A DNA stretch of 64,000 nucleotides, taken from Chloroflexota bacterium (GTDB taxonomy: Bacteria; Chloroflexota; Anaerolineae; Anaerolineales; Anaerolineaceae). The notes under the pieces were generated by a model. The model did no database searches. It was not told where the DNA came from and was given only the letters and a program-made list of their open reading frames with translations. Position numbers and translations under genes: made by a program. The first letter of the stretch is position 1, and the number at the start of each line of letters is the position of its first letter. The stretch is from assembly GCA_012798065.1 (NCBI GenBank), contig JAAZNW010000001.1:1-64000 (forward strand), given 5' to 3'. Shown in pieces: positions 52,099 to 59,945 of this stretch.

Positions 52099-53013
52099 TT
52101 GACCCCGGGGCAGCAAGTGACAAAGCGTAAGCGTATATTGCGGGATTTTAAGGTTTATTGGGTTCTTCCGCTGATTTTTACCAGCATGCTGGGCGTAAGC
52201 CTGGTGCATTACTTTGGCGGCAACCTGAATGGGATCAGTATTATCCTGGGTGGCATGGTTTGCCTGTCGTTGTTCGCGATGCGCATCTTCTTGAACGCCT
52301 ATTTTGACCATCCGGACTCTCCGATCTCGGCGCTGAGTCGCGAAGATGAACAATGGGAAAAATTGAAAGAGGTCAAACGCAACCTCTTGCTTCAGTACTC
52401 ATTATTGAGTTTAACCGCTGGCGCCACCTGCACTATTCTTCTTATCGCGCGTCAGGCGCTCTCCACAGCAGGATTGATTTTCTTAGGGCTGGTTTTGTTG
52501 GGCTTCCTTTTATGCGCAAGCCCACCTTTACGACTGGATAGAAACGGTTACGGGGACCTGGTTGAGGGGGTTGTCACGGTGAACCTGGTTCCGGCCTTCA
52601 TGGTCAGCTTGCACCAGGGGGAGGTTCCAGCCCTGCTCTTGCCGTTGACTCTGCCTTTGTTGCTTTTGTACATTGCCGCGAAAATCATGTTCGCCTTGAA
52701 AGATTATGGCTTTGACATCATGCACGGGCAGAAGAGTCTGGTTACCCTCACGGGCTGGAAAATCGCGGTTTTCCTTCACAACTTGCTGATTTTGGGATCT
52801 TTTGTGTTGATTGGCGTCTTTTTGCTGACCAGAGGACTGCCCTGGTCACTGGCCTGGCCAGCGTGGATGGTTCTCCCATTTGGGATTTTTCAGGTATGGC
52901 AGGTGCTGTGCGTGGCGGAAGGTGATAAACCAGCCTGGAAAATCATGCTCTGGTTGGCAATAGGGATGGTACTGATGATGATCTACTTAATCCAGGTGCC
53001 GCTATGGTTCTGA
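52099..53013 (+). CDS. UbiA-like prenyltransferase family membrane protein
   Basis: A 304-aa polytopic protein with about eight hydrophobic segments. SPPLRLDRNGYGDLVEGVV resembles the loop after helix 4 of UbiA/MenA enzymes, and LKDYGFDIMHGQKSLVTLTG matches the second Asp-rich motif (D-x3-D). The first motif (N-D-x2-D-x3-D) is reduced to NAYFDHPDSPI, so substrate binding may differ. It starts at TTG 52099 with AGGAGAC 5 nt upstream. It stands alone between psuG (divergent) and a peroxiredoxin gene. It could attach a prenyl group to a quinone or lipid, but this is a family-level guess. Confidence 0.62.
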   Translation: MTPGQQVTKRKRILRDFKVYWVLPLIFTSMLGVSLVHYFGGNLNGISIILGGMVCLSLFAMRIFLNAYFDHPDSPISALSREDEQWEKLKEVKRNLLLQYSLLSLTAGATCTILLIARQALSTAGLIFLGLVLLGFLLCASPPLRLDRNGYGDLVEGVVTVNLVPAFMVSLHQGEVPALLLPLTLPLLLLYIAAKIMFALKDYGFDIMHGQKSLVTLTGWKIAVFLHNLLILGSFVLIGVFLLTRGLPWSLAWPAWMVLPFGIFQVWQVLCVAEGDKPAWKIMLWLAIGMVLMMIYLIQVPLWF

Positions 53014-53033
53014 TGGTGGTTGAAGGGATTTGA

Positions 53034-53039
53034 TATAAT
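53034..53039 (+). promoter_or_regulatory. -10 element of the peroxiredoxin gene
   Basis: TATAAT ends 23 nt before the ATG at 53063, with AGGAGG between them. No clear -35 was found at 16-18 nt. Confidence 0.4.
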
Positions 53040-53062
53040 CAGACAGGAACAGGAGGAATACC

Positions 53063-53515
53063 ATGCTTAAAGAAAACACGCAGGCTCCAGATTTTTCACT
53101 GCCAGATGAAACTGGTGTTATCCACACACTCTCCCAATACGCTGGTCGGAATATTATCCTTTATTTCTACCCGAAGGACGACACCCCAGGATGCACCATT
53201 GAAGCCTGCAACTTCAGAGATGATTACAGCGCTTACGAAAACAGCCAGGTGGTTATCCTGGGGGTGAGCCCTGATTCTCCCAAATCACACGCCAGATTTA
53301 AAGCCAAATATCACTTACCGTTTTCACTGCTTTCTGATGAAGAGCATAAAGTGCTGGAAATGTATGGCGTCTGGGGAAAGAAAAAAATGTTCGGCAAGGA
53401 ATACCACGGTGTTTTACGCACCACCTACCTTATCGGCAAAGACGGGAAGATTATCAAAGTATTTAAAAATGTAAAACCCGCTGGCCACAGCGCCGAAATC
53501 CTGGCAAACCTGTAA
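53063..53515 (+). CDS. bcp: Thioredoxin-dependent peroxiredoxin (BCP/PrxQ)
   Basis: A 150-aa peroxiredoxin reducing H2O2 and organic hydroperoxides with thioredoxin as donor. The active site YPKDDTPGCTIEACNFRD carries the peroxidatic Cys and a resolving Cys five residues later, the atypical 2-Cys BCP arrangement. Downstream blocks are GVSPDSPKSHARFKAKY and TTYLIGKDGKI. Length is standard. AGGAGG precedes the ATG. It is monocistronic. Confidence 0.94.
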   Translation: MLKENTQAPDFSLPDETGVIHTLSQYAGRNIILYFYPKDDTPGCTIEACNFRDDYSAYENSQVVILGVSPDSPKSHARFKAKYHLPFSLLSDEEHKVLEMYGVWGKKKMFGKEYHGVLRTTYLIGKDGKIIKVFKNVKPAGHSAEILANL

Positions 53516-53550
53516 AAACCGCAAGGCTGAGGGGAGGGCTTACGCCTTTT

Positions 53551-53895
53551 TTACTGCAGCGTGAGGATCGTTTTGCCTTTATTCCACAGCTGTTCTAACC
53601 GGTAATAATTTCGCATTTCGGGCGAGAAGATATGCACCACGATATCTTCAAGGTCGGCCACCAGCCAGCCATCTCGTGATTCTCCCTCGATGTTGACAAT
53701 CAGCTCCAGGTCTTTCTTAATGTAATCACGCAGGGTTGTAGCCAGCGCTTGCAGCATTCGATCGCTGGTCCCGTTGCAAATGATGAAAAAATCTGTAAAA
53801 GTGGTCAGTTCACGGATGTCCAGCAAGATAATCTTTTCAGCTTTTTTTTCTTCCAGGAAATTGACGATTCGATGTGCTTTTTCGATTGGATCCAG
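53551..53895 (-). CDS. rsfS: Ribosomal silencing factor RsfS (CTG start)
   Basis: A 114-aa RsfS (DUF143) protein that binds ribosomal protein L14 and blocks subunit joining. The core is LLDIRELTTFTDFFIICNGTSD, then GWLVADLEDIVVHIF. The ORF track starts at a TTG inside the conserved core (53826), but the same frame extends upstream as LDPIEKAHRIVNFLEEKKAEKI, the family's N-terminal helix, to a TGA at 53901. Only CTG (53895) or ATC could start it. CTG has GAGG six bases upstream, so a non-canonical start is likely. It lies on the minus strand, convergent with the peroxiredoxin gene. Confidence 0.85.
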   Translation of the reverse strand: MDPIEKAHRIVNFLEEKKAEKIILLDIRELTTFTDFFIICNGTSDRMLQALATTLRDYIKKDLELIVNIEGESRDGWLVADLEDIVVHIFSPEMRNYYRLEQLWNKGKTILTLQ

Positions 53896-53941
53896 GATTC
53901 ACCTCTCAATGATCGATTTTCTGAATTCTAACATAGTTGTT

Positions 53942-54532
53942 CTAACCTTTTAATCTATGCGCCGAAAGGATGGAATAAACTGGCCCTGAGGGTTGAAGGT
54001 CAGATTTGAACAGTATGATCTTATCTGCGACCATATCACCGAAAACGGGCGCGGGTTGGAGGTTCCTCAGGCGGGTAATGACCTCTTGATAACGTTGACC
54101 GGCAACTTGCTGGTTAACGCGGGCAAGCGTGAGATGAGGGGAAAAGGGTTTGCGCTCCGCAGGAAAGCCAAGCGCAGATATCGCTTTTTCGATTTGTTCG
54201 CTCATGCGCTGTATCGGTTCAACCGGCTGCACTCCCACCCAAATAACGCGGGGTTGTTTGAACCAACCAGGAAAAGCACCCAAGCCGCTGATGGTGATGG
54301 AGGTCTGCTTCAAGGTTACTGTCAAGCGATCCAAATGCTCACTGATGGCGGGAAGGCTGGCTGCTTTTACATCCCCCAGGAATTTTAGGGTCAGGTGGAT
54401 ATTTTCTGGCTTTACCGGGCGAAAACCGGCGTCGCGGTTCGCGAGCCCATAGCTTTGGATGAACAAGCCAAGTTGTTGATGAATCTCGCGGGTGAGCGGA
54501 ATGGCGATGAAGGCACGAATGTTAGTTTGCAT
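53942..54532 (-). CDS. thpR: RNA 2',3'-cyclic phosphodiesterase ThpR
   Basis: A 196-aa 2H phosphoesterase. Both H-x-T-x motifs are present: ENIHLTLKFLGDV near residue 45 and SPHLTLARV near 130. The N-terminus RAFIAIPLTREI is typical of LigT/ThpR. It hydrolyses RNA 2',3'-cyclic phosphate to the 2'-phosphomonoester. It is followed on the minus strand by rsfS, 46 bp away, so the two may be co-transcribed. The 6S RNA candidate starts divergently about 90 bp from its start codon. Confidence 0.91.
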   Translation of the reverse strand: MQTNIRAFIAIPLTREIHQQLGLFIQSYGLANRDAGFRPVKPENIHLTLKFLGDVKAASLPAISEHLDRLTVTLKQTSITISGLGAFPGWFKQPRVIWVGVQPVEPIQRMSEQIEKAISALGFPAERKPFSPHLTLARVNQQVAGQRYQEVITRLRNLQPAPVFGDMVADKIILFKSDLQPSGPVYSILSAHRLKG

Positions 54533-54624
54533 CTCTGGTTCTCATTCTACCTGGTTTTTCTATGCGGAAAGAGACGTGATATGGCTTATCTACCCATTTT
54601 ACCTAAATCATGGTATAAGAACGA

Positions 54625-54801
54625 TACCCTGCTGTGTTCGTGATGATGCGACACCGGTTTTGAGCCAACACTTCTAAAAGGGATCCTCCTCTCAACAGGG
54701 TAACGCGATAGGCTTCGGCCAAGGCGGATCTCTGTGGCAGGATCCACCTGCTTCGGCAGGTTCAAAACTACGCAGCACACGGCATGGTGGGGTCTTTTTT
54801 T
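54625..54801 (+). ncRNA. ssrS: 6S RNA (SsrS) candidate
   Basis: A structured, non-coding stretch of about 177 nt, the usual 6S length. The closing stem CCcTGCTGTGT pairs with ACACGGCAtGG, and the 5' strand runs into TGTTCGTG as in known 6S RNAs. A second stem GTTTTGAGCC/GGTTCAAAAC encloses a central bubble. The bubble's 3' side carries the small hairpin CCTGC-TTCG-GCAGG, and the terminal arm has GGATCCT/AGGATCC and GGC-TTCG-GCC. TATAAG with an upstream TGG (54614-54619) could be the promoter, and TTTTTTT ends the unit at 54795-54801. 6S RNA binds the sigma-70 holoenzyme by mimicking an open promoter. Confidence 0.72.
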
Positions 54802-55013
54802 CTCAACAAACCCGGATCAATTTGCATAGAAAAACCACCGCTGGTGAAGCGCTGCCTTGGAAGGATGAGCGTGAGTATAAGCAGGCGGTGTGGTTCCATT
54901 GAGCAACCGAGGCTAAATGTAAACACCTGGGCTGTGTTTGAAATCAAACCGAGATCGTTTTCCGAGATGGAGGTCGATGAGCGCCCACGTTCAAATCAAA
55001 ATTATTAAAATCG
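54802..55013. other. Intergenic stretch between 6S candidate and FHA gene
   Basis: About 210 bp without a supported gene. A 26-codon reading frame with protein-like sequence (GEALPWKDEREYKQAVWF) ends in TGA near 54900. It may be a remnant or chance. No repeats or known RNA motif were seen. Confidence 0.3.
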
Positions 55014-55042
55014 TTGACATTCTCACATTCACTTGCTACACT
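55014..55042 (+). promoter_or_regulatory. Consensus-like sigma-70 promoter of FHA gene
   Basis: Perfect TTGACA (55014-55019), a 17-nt spacer and TACACT (55037-55042) are followed by AAGGAGGA and ATG at 55066. Confidence 0.85.
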
Positions 55043-55065
55043 AATAAAATGATAAGGAGGAGCAT

Positions 55066-55800
55066 ATGGCAAATTTTCGTTTAATCCTTCAAAGTGGAAG
55101 TGCTGCCGGGACGGAATACCCGCTTGAAAAGACCGAGATCTACCTTGGCCGAGACTTGAGCAATGATGTGGTCATCAATGACCCTGAAGTTTCTCGCCGA
55201 CACGCCCGGTTGGTACTGACTGGGAACACGTATGTCATTGAGGACCTGGGATCTACCAACGGCACTTTTTTGCGCGGGCAAAGATTAAGCGCGCCCATGT
55301 TGCTCAATCCGGGTGAAACCATCACCATAGGAGAAAATGTTCTGCTCAAATTTGAAGGCGCGTCCATCGATCCTAACGCCACAGTGGCGGCTTTCAGGCG
55401 CTCTTCTGCCGAGCCAGTTACCTCCGCGGCACCTGCCCAACAACCTTTCGTACCTCAGCAGCCTGCAGCGCCGCGTTACACGCCCGCCCAGCCCGCTGCG
55501 CCCCAATACGGCGCACCTCAACCCGCCGCTCCGCAGTTCGTGCCGCAACAGCCTGTGACCCCTCCCTTCGCCACGCCACAACCGGCGCCTCCCGTCCACG
55601 CTGCTGTGGGAGGGGCTTCCCCCGCTCCGTACGCGCCGACGGCGAAAAAGAAATCTGGATGGCTGATCGCATTACTGGTTGTGGTGGGTGTTTTGCTTAT
55701 CTTTTGCATTGTCCCCTGGCTAATCATTGAGGTCACAGATAGTTACTGCGCGCTTTTTCCGGGGATCTTTAATTCAATCCAGCCGGGCGTCTGCCCGTAA
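55066..55800 (+). CDS. FHA domain protein with Pro/Ala-rich linker and C-terminal anchor
   Basis: A 244-aa protein. Residues about 1-95 form a forkhead-associated domain: IYLGRDLSNDVVINDPEVSRRHARL (GR...SRRH) and IEDLGSTNGTFL (the STNGT loop), the residues that bind phosphothreonine. Residues about 115-190 are a low-complexity P/A/Q linker (repeats of QPAAPQ), followed by one membrane segment (WLIALLVVVGVLLIFCIVPWLIIEV). The FHA domain would be cytoplasmic, reading Ser/Thr kinase signals at the membrane; no kinase is in the window. It has its own strong promoter and terminator. Confidence 0.88.
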   Translation: MANFRLILQSGSAAGTEYPLEKTEIYLGRDLSNDVVINDPEVSRRHARLVLTGNTYVIEDLGSTNGTFLRGQRLSAPMLLNPGETITIGENVLLKFEGASIDPNATVAAFRRSSAEPVTSAAPAQQPFVPQQPAAPRYTPAQPAAPQYGAPQPAAPQFVPQQPVTPPFATPQPAPPVHAAVGGASPAPYAPTAKKKSGWLIALLVVVGVLLIFCIVPWLIIEVTDSYCALFPGIFNSIQPGVCP

Positions 55801-55817
55801 ACCTAATAAAAACCCAG

Positions 55818-55852
55818 ACGAAACTGGCTGCGTAAAGCCAGTTTCGTTTTTT
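55818..55852 (+). terminator. Intrinsic terminator of FHA gene
   Basis: The perfect 12-bp stem ACGAAACTGGCT/AGCCAGTTTCGT with a 6-nt loop runs into TTTTTT (55847-55852). Confidence 0.93.
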
Positions 55853-55865
55853 AACCACTATCCCT

Positions 55866-55871
55866 TATAAT
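55866..55871 (+). promoter_or_regulatory. TATAAT -10 box of the AI-2E-family gene
   Basis: TATAAT ends 4 nt before the ATG at 55876 (7 nt before the adjacent ATG at 55879). No ribosome binding site fits between, so the mRNA is predicted to be leaderless. Confidence 0.5.
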
Positions 55872-55875
55872 AATC

Positions 55876-57150
55876 ATGATGACACTTCAGGAAAACCCCT
55901 CTTCGCCAGGCTGGTCGACCAACACAAAACTTGTGGTGGGACTGGCGTTGTCTGGCATTACTATTCTCTTGCTCATCCGTTTTCACAATATCCTGGCGCC
56001 GTTGCTCACCTCCGTGTTGGTAGCGTATTTATTCCATCCAATCGCGACTTTTTTTAATAAGAAGCTGAAAATTCCCTGGCGCCTGATTACAACCATCCTT
56101 TTTCTGCTCTTGTTCGCCATCATTATCGGGCTGTTAACCTGGGGCGGTATTTCCATTGTTGAACAGGTACAAAACCTGATCAAACTAATCCAGGGAATGA
56201 TCACCGACCTGCCTGGATTTTTCGAGGAAATTTCCAGTAAACCTTTGGTCATTGGACCTTTTGAATTTGACCTTTCGAAGCTCGAATTGGAAACACTCTG
56301 GACTCAGGTTGCGGGGATCGTCCAACCGTTATTGGCACAACTGGGTAGCCTTATTGGTTCGCTGGCAACTGGTATTGGTTCAACGCTCACCTGGCTGGTC
56401 TTTATTCTTCTGATTGCGTATTTTATTCTGTCGGAGAGCAACAAGGCGAATTTGATCAGAATTGTCATCCCCAGGTACCAGGAAGATATACAGAAGATCG
56501 TCACCCAGCTAGGGCATATCTGGAACGCCTTCCTGCGTGGGCAGCTACTCATTTTTGTCATCACCGTTGCCTATTACGCCCTTCTGCTCAGCGTGCTGGG
56601 GGTCAAGAACTTATTCCTGCTCGCGTTTTTAGCGGGGCTCGCGCGCTTTGTCCCTTACGTCGGGCCGTTTGTAGCCTGGACGACATATGGCTTGGTGGCG
56701 CTATTTCAAACCGAGCACCTGGGAATGCAGCCACTCCCATACGCGCTGCTGGTGGTGGGCTGCGCCTGGTTTTCTGATTTTCTGCTGGACAATTTTGTAG
56801 TGCCAAGAGTAATGTCAGATGCGCTCGCCATTCATCCTGCCGCTGTACTCGTAATGGTGATCATTTCAGCCAGCCTGTTCGGGTTCCTGGGAATTCTGTT
56901 AGCGGCTCCTGTTTTGGCTTCAATTCAACTCATCGTGACCTACTTGATAAGTAAACTCGCAGACCAGGATCCCTGGCTGAACCTGAGGGTCATCCAACCC
57001 CCGGAAAAACTATCGGTAATCTTCATACGGCAGTGGCAGCGCACGAAAAATGCTTTCTTGAGGATCAATATCTTTAAAAGAGACACTGCTAAAAAACAGG
57101 CAAATAACCCACAACAATCAAGTAAGAAAAAAGGAGAAAAAAATGAGTGA
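55876..57150 (+). CDS. AI-2E family transporter (PerM/YdiK-like)
   Basis: A 424-aa membrane protein of the AI-2E/UPF0118 family. About eight hydrophobic segments are arranged as an N-terminal trio, a soluble stretch, then LLIFVITVAYYALLLSVLG, FLAGLARFVPYVGPFVAW (a conserved family block) and LLDNFVVPRVMSDALAIHPAAVL. Family members export small molecules or act as Na+/H+ antiporters; the substrate here is unknown. The C-terminal tail is basic and rich in Asn/Gln/Lys. Its end overlaps the start of a 59-aa gene by 8 nt. Confidence 0.87.
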   Translation: MMTLQENPSSPGWSTNTKLVVGLALSGITILLLIRFHNILAPLLTSVLVAYLFHPIATFFNKKLKIPWRLITTILFLLLFAIIIGLLTWGGISIVEQVQNLIKLIQGMITDLPGFFEEISSKPLVIGPFEFDLSKLELETLWTQVAGIVQPLLAQLGSLIGSLATGIGSTLTWLVFILLIAYFILSESNKANLIRIVIPRYQEDIQKIVTQLGHIWNAFLRGQLLIFVITVAYYALLLSVLGVKNLFLLAFLAGLARFVPYVGPFVAWTTYGLVALFQTEHLGMQPLPYALLVVGCAWFSDFLLDNFVVPRVMSDALAIHPAAVLVMVIISASLFGFLGILLAAPVLASIQLIVTYLISKLADQDPWLNLRVIQPPEKLSVIFIRQWQRTKNAFLRINIFKRDTAKKQANNPQQSSKKKGEKNE

Positions 57151-57322
57151 AAATTTTGATCCGAAAGTGACCACGATTGCAGAAACAGATAGTTACGCAG
57201 TTTGGTCTGCGGAAGAACCGGATGGCGAGACGACTTATAACCTGGAATTGAACAACGTTACGATTCACATGTTTGAAGAAGAGTACGCCGAGTTTCTGGA
57301 ATTGGTGAAAAAACTTAAATAA
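57143..57322 (+). CDS. Small acidic protein overlapping the transporter gene (59 aa)
   Basis: This gene is absent from the ORF track. ATG 57143 follows AAGGAGAAAAA, a good ribosome binding site inside the 3' end of the transporter gene, and the frame runs to TAA at 57322. The product (MSENFDPKVTTIAETDSYAV onward) is acidic, with an alternating hydrophobic pattern (TYNLELNNVTIHMFEEEYAEF) like a small beta-alpha fold and no membrane segment. No family is recognised. The 8-nt overlap suggests translational coupling to the AI-2E-family gene. An inverted repeat AACAGAGC/GCTCTGTT follows directly. Confidence 0.68.
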   Translation: MSENFDPKVTTIAETDSYAVWSAEEPDGETTYNLELNNVTIHMFEEEYAEFLELVKKLK

Positions 57323-57400
57323 GGAATAACAGAGCGACCATCTGCTCTGTTGTGATGATTGATTGGACGCTCCAATAAAAACGACAATCAAGGATTGTGC

Positions 57401-58456
57401 ATGGATTTAAACGAACATCAGCATTTTGCCCAAATTGATCGCGAGGATATGCTTGGGCATATTATGGGTTTGCCACTACAACTGGAGAAAGCCTGGCATC
57501 TCGGAAAAAAACAGCCATTAACCGGAATCCAACCAGTGGAACGCATCATTCTGGCCGGGATGGGCGGCTCAGCCATTGGCGGCGACCTGCTGGCTTCTTA
57601 CGCCGCTGATCAGTTAGAGGTGCCTTTAATCGTTCACCGCGATTATGACCTGCCGGCGTGCGCTTCAGGCGCGGGAACGCTGGTGGTGGCTTCTTCTCAT
57701 TCCGGTAATACGGAAGAGGTGCTGTCGGCTTTCGAGCGAGCCTTAAAAAACAAATGCCAGCTCATAGTGGTGTGCACTGGCGGAAAGCTGGAAGCGCTGG
57801 CGCGGGAGCACCATGTTCCGTTATGGAAATTCGAACATCATGGTCAACCCAGGGCCGCGGTGGGGTATTCATTCGGGCTGTTATTGGCGTTATTAACCAG
57901 GCTTGGTTTGCTGCCAGACCCTGAGCGGGAAGCGCAGGCGGCCATTAAAGGGATGAGAGCGCTTCAAGAGAAAATTGACGCGCCAATACCGGTGCTGAAA
58001 AATCCAGCAAAAAGGCTGGCGGGGCAATTGATTGGGCGTCACATTACTGTGTTTTCCAGCGGCTTTATGTCTCCTGTGGCGCGGCGCTGGAAAACGCAGC
58101 TCAACGAAGTGGCAAAGGCGTTCGCGTCTTTTGAGTATTTACCTGAGGCTGACCATAATACCCTGACCGGTATTTGGAATCCACCCGGCAGCGAGACGAG
58201 AGAATTTTGCCTGTTTCTGCTGGCAGGGGAGGATCATCCGCGCAACTTACTGCGTTTGGAGAAGACCAAACGCATCCTCATGCTGGAAGGGATTGGCACG
58301 GATCTCTTTACCGCCGTAGGAGAAACACGCCTCGAGCAGATGTGGAACGCGCTGCTCTTTGGAGATTACCTGGCGTTTTACCTGGCGATGATTTACGACA
58401 CGGACCCTACACCCATTCCTCCTATCGCCACACTCAAAGAAGAAATGAGCGCATAA
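57401..58456 (+). CDS. Bifunctional phosphoglucose/phosphomannose isomerase
   Basis: A 351-aa SIS-domain isomerase of the PGI/PMI type that interconverts glucose-6-P or mannose-6-P with fructose-6-P. The first SIS block is LAGMGGSAIGGDLLASY, the phosphate loop is SSHSGNTEEVLSAF, and the late catalytic region reads EYLPEADHNTLTGIWNP, with a His-Asn pair as in archaeal and Bacteroides PGI/PMI. ATG 57401 follows AAGGA by 6 nt; the listed 57359 start is 14 codons upstream. It could supply mannose or GDP-sugars for the glycan loci. A terminator follows. Confidence 0.88.
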   Translation: MDLNEHQHFAQIDREDMLGHIMGLPLQLEKAWHLGKKQPLTGIQPVERIILAGMGGSAIGGDLLASYAADQLEVPLIVHRDYDLPACASGAGTLVVASSHSGNTEEVLSAFERALKNKCQLIVVCTGGKLEALAREHHVPLWKFEHHGQPRAAVGYSFGLLLALLTRLGLLPDPEREAQAAIKGMRALQEKIDAPIPVLKNPAKRLAGQLIGRHITVFSSGFMSPVARRWKTQLNEVAKAFASFEYLPEADHNTLTGIWNPPGSETREFCLFLLAGEDHPRNLLRLEKTKRILMLEGIGTDLFTAVGETRLEQMWNALLFGDYLAFYLAMIYDTDPTPIPPIATLKEEMSA

Positions 58457-58477
58457 ACCCATCATTAACACCAGCGG

Positions 58478-58508
58478 ACTGCAGGCGCGGTTGCCTGCAG
58501 TTTGTTTC
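58478..58508 (+). terminator. Intrinsic terminator after the isomerase
   Basis: The perfect 9-bp stem ACTGCAGGC/GCCTGCAGT with a 6-nt loop is followed by TTGTTTCT. Confidence 0.75.
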
Positions 58509-58536
58509 TTGACAATTAGAACAGATTTGCTATACT
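58509..58536 (+). promoter_or_regulatory. Sigma-70 promoter of dinB
   Basis: Perfect TTGACA (58509-58514), a 16-nt spacer and TATACT (58531-58536). The -10 ends 9 nt before the ATG and no ribosome binding site follows, so a 2-3 nt leader or leaderless start is expected. Confidence 0.8.
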
Positions 58537-58545
58537 AAATTCAGC

Positions 58546-59745
58546 ATGAGTAAAAGCGCAACACGAAAAATCCTCCATGTTGACCTGGACGCGTTTTTTT
58601 GCGCGGTTGAAGAGCAAAGGGAACCTTCGCTTGCGGGTAAGGCTTTTGCGGTAGGAGGAAAGGCTGACCAGCGCGGGGTTATTTGCTCCTGTTCATACCC
58701 GGCTCGCAGAAAAGGGGTTCGTTCAGCCATGCCTACAGGGCAGGCGCTGCGCTTATGCCCTGAATTGATTTTGATCTCTACCCATTTCGGCGAATACTCC
58801 GCAAAATCTAGTCAGGTGATGGAAATCTTTCATCAGTTGAGCGGGCTGGTGGAACAGGTATCGGTGGATGAAGCGTTCATTGACGTAACTGATTTGCCAG
58901 AACCGGTAGAGCAGATCGCGCGCGCATTGCAGGCCCGAGTGAAATTGGACACCAGTCTACCGTGCTCAATTGGCGCCGCGAGTAATAAACTTGTGGCAAA
59001 GATTGCCACAGACACCGGCAAAAACCAAAGTAGAACAGATGGGTACCCGCAGGCGATCTTATGTGTACCTGCGGGTACAGAAAGGAGCTTTTTGTCTCCT
59101 TTACCGGTGAGAGCCATGTGGGGTGTTGGACCGAAGATGGAGTCCATCCTGCTAGGGATGGGGTTGCGCACGATTGGTGATATCGCCAACTGCTCTGTTG
59201 ACCGGTTGGAAAGGCGATTTGGAAAAAGCGGTGTTGATTTGCATCAGCACGCCCTGGGGATTGACAATCGACCAGTGACCGTATCTTATGAAGCCAAATC
59301 CATCAGCCAGGAGGTTACATTTGCCCGCGATACCACCGACTTGCTTTTCTTGCGGCGCACCCTGCACGAACTTGCAATCAAGGTGGGCTATCGTATGCGT
59401 TGTGAGGGTTTATGCGCGCGAGTGATTCGCCTCAAACTGCGTTTTGCTGATTTTACCACCCACACCCGGCAGGTGATGCTGCAGGCGCCCACTGACCAGG
59501 ATAGTGTGATCGCCACCGAAGCTGAAACGTTATTAATGAAATTATGGCAGCCTGACCGCCCGGTGCGTTTGATTGGTGTTGGAGGGGCGAACCTGGTGGA
59601 ACATGTTCACCAGCTTACCCTGTGGGAAAGCAAAACGCAGAAAGAAAGGAAATTGTTAATCGCGTTGGATGAACTACGCGAGAAATATGGAAAGGAGGCC
59701 GTTCAGCGCGCTGACCATATCCGCAAGCGGCACAAAGAGGAGTGA
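58546..59745 (+). CDS. dinB: DNA polymerase IV
   Basis: A 399-aa Y-family translesion polymerase. Catalytic acidic residues are in HVDLDAFFCAVEEQREPSL (Asp7-type site) and SVDEAFIDVTDL. The thumb region GVGPKMESILLGMGLRTIGD contains the helix-hairpin-helix, and the little finger runs to about 350. Beyond about 355 a basic tail lacks a clear beta-clamp motif. It has its own consensus-like promoter and a terminator just upstream. No LexA-type palindrome was recognised at the promoter. Confidence 0.93.
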   Translation: MSKSATRKILHVDLDAFFCAVEEQREPSLAGKAFAVGGKADQRGVICSCSYPARRKGVRSAMPTGQALRLCPELILISTHFGEYSAKSSQVMEIFHQLSGLVEQVSVDEAFIDVTDLPEPVEQIARALQARVKLDTSLPCSIGAASNKLVAKIATDTGKNQSRTDGYPQAILCVPAGTERSFLSPLPVRAMWGVGPKMESILLGMGLRTIGDIANCSVDRLERRFGKSGVDLHQHALGIDNRPVTVSYEAKSISQEVTFARDTTDLLFLRRTLHELAIKVGYRMRCEGLCARVIRLKLRFADFTTHTRQVMLQAPTDQDSVIATEAETLLMKLWQPDRPVRLIGVGGANLVEHVHQLTLWESKTQKERKLLIALDELREKYGKEAVQRADHIRKRHKEE

Positions 59746-59849
59746 ACCGGGAACTATGTACCTCTCTGTTTTCTTCATTCTGTCTTTATTCTGCTCTGTT
59801 TGCTTGCCTCTGGGTGACGAGTGCATTATAATTTCGAGGTTCGAAGCAA

Positions 59850-59922
59850 GCCACCGTAGCTCAGCTGGCAGAGCAGGCGTTTCGTAAACGTCAGGTCAAG
59901 GGTTCGAATCCCTTCGGTGGCT
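59850..59922 (+). tRNA. tRNA-Thr(CGT)
   Basis: A 73-nt cloverleaf. Acceptor GCCACCG/CGGTGGC, D-stem GCTC/GAGC, anticodon stem GGCGT/ACGTC (one G-C, one G-T closing) with loop TTCGTAA (anticodon CGT), T-arm AAGGG TTCGAAT CCCTT. The discriminator is T and CCA is not encoded. Its 3' part recurs in the repeats that follow. Confidence 0.95.
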
Positions 59923-59945
59923 CAATCATTTCCGGCAAAAAAAGC

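Noticed and set aside
53520-53560. Terminator between the peroxiredoxin gene and rsfS
   Set aside because: There is a T-run after GGCTTACGCC, but only a 3-bp or widely spaced 5-bp stem could be drawn.
54821-54900. Short ORF GEALPWKDEREYKQAVWF between 6S candidate and FHA gene
   Set aside because: Only 26 codons, no start signal and no recognisable family. Mentioned as a possible remnant only.
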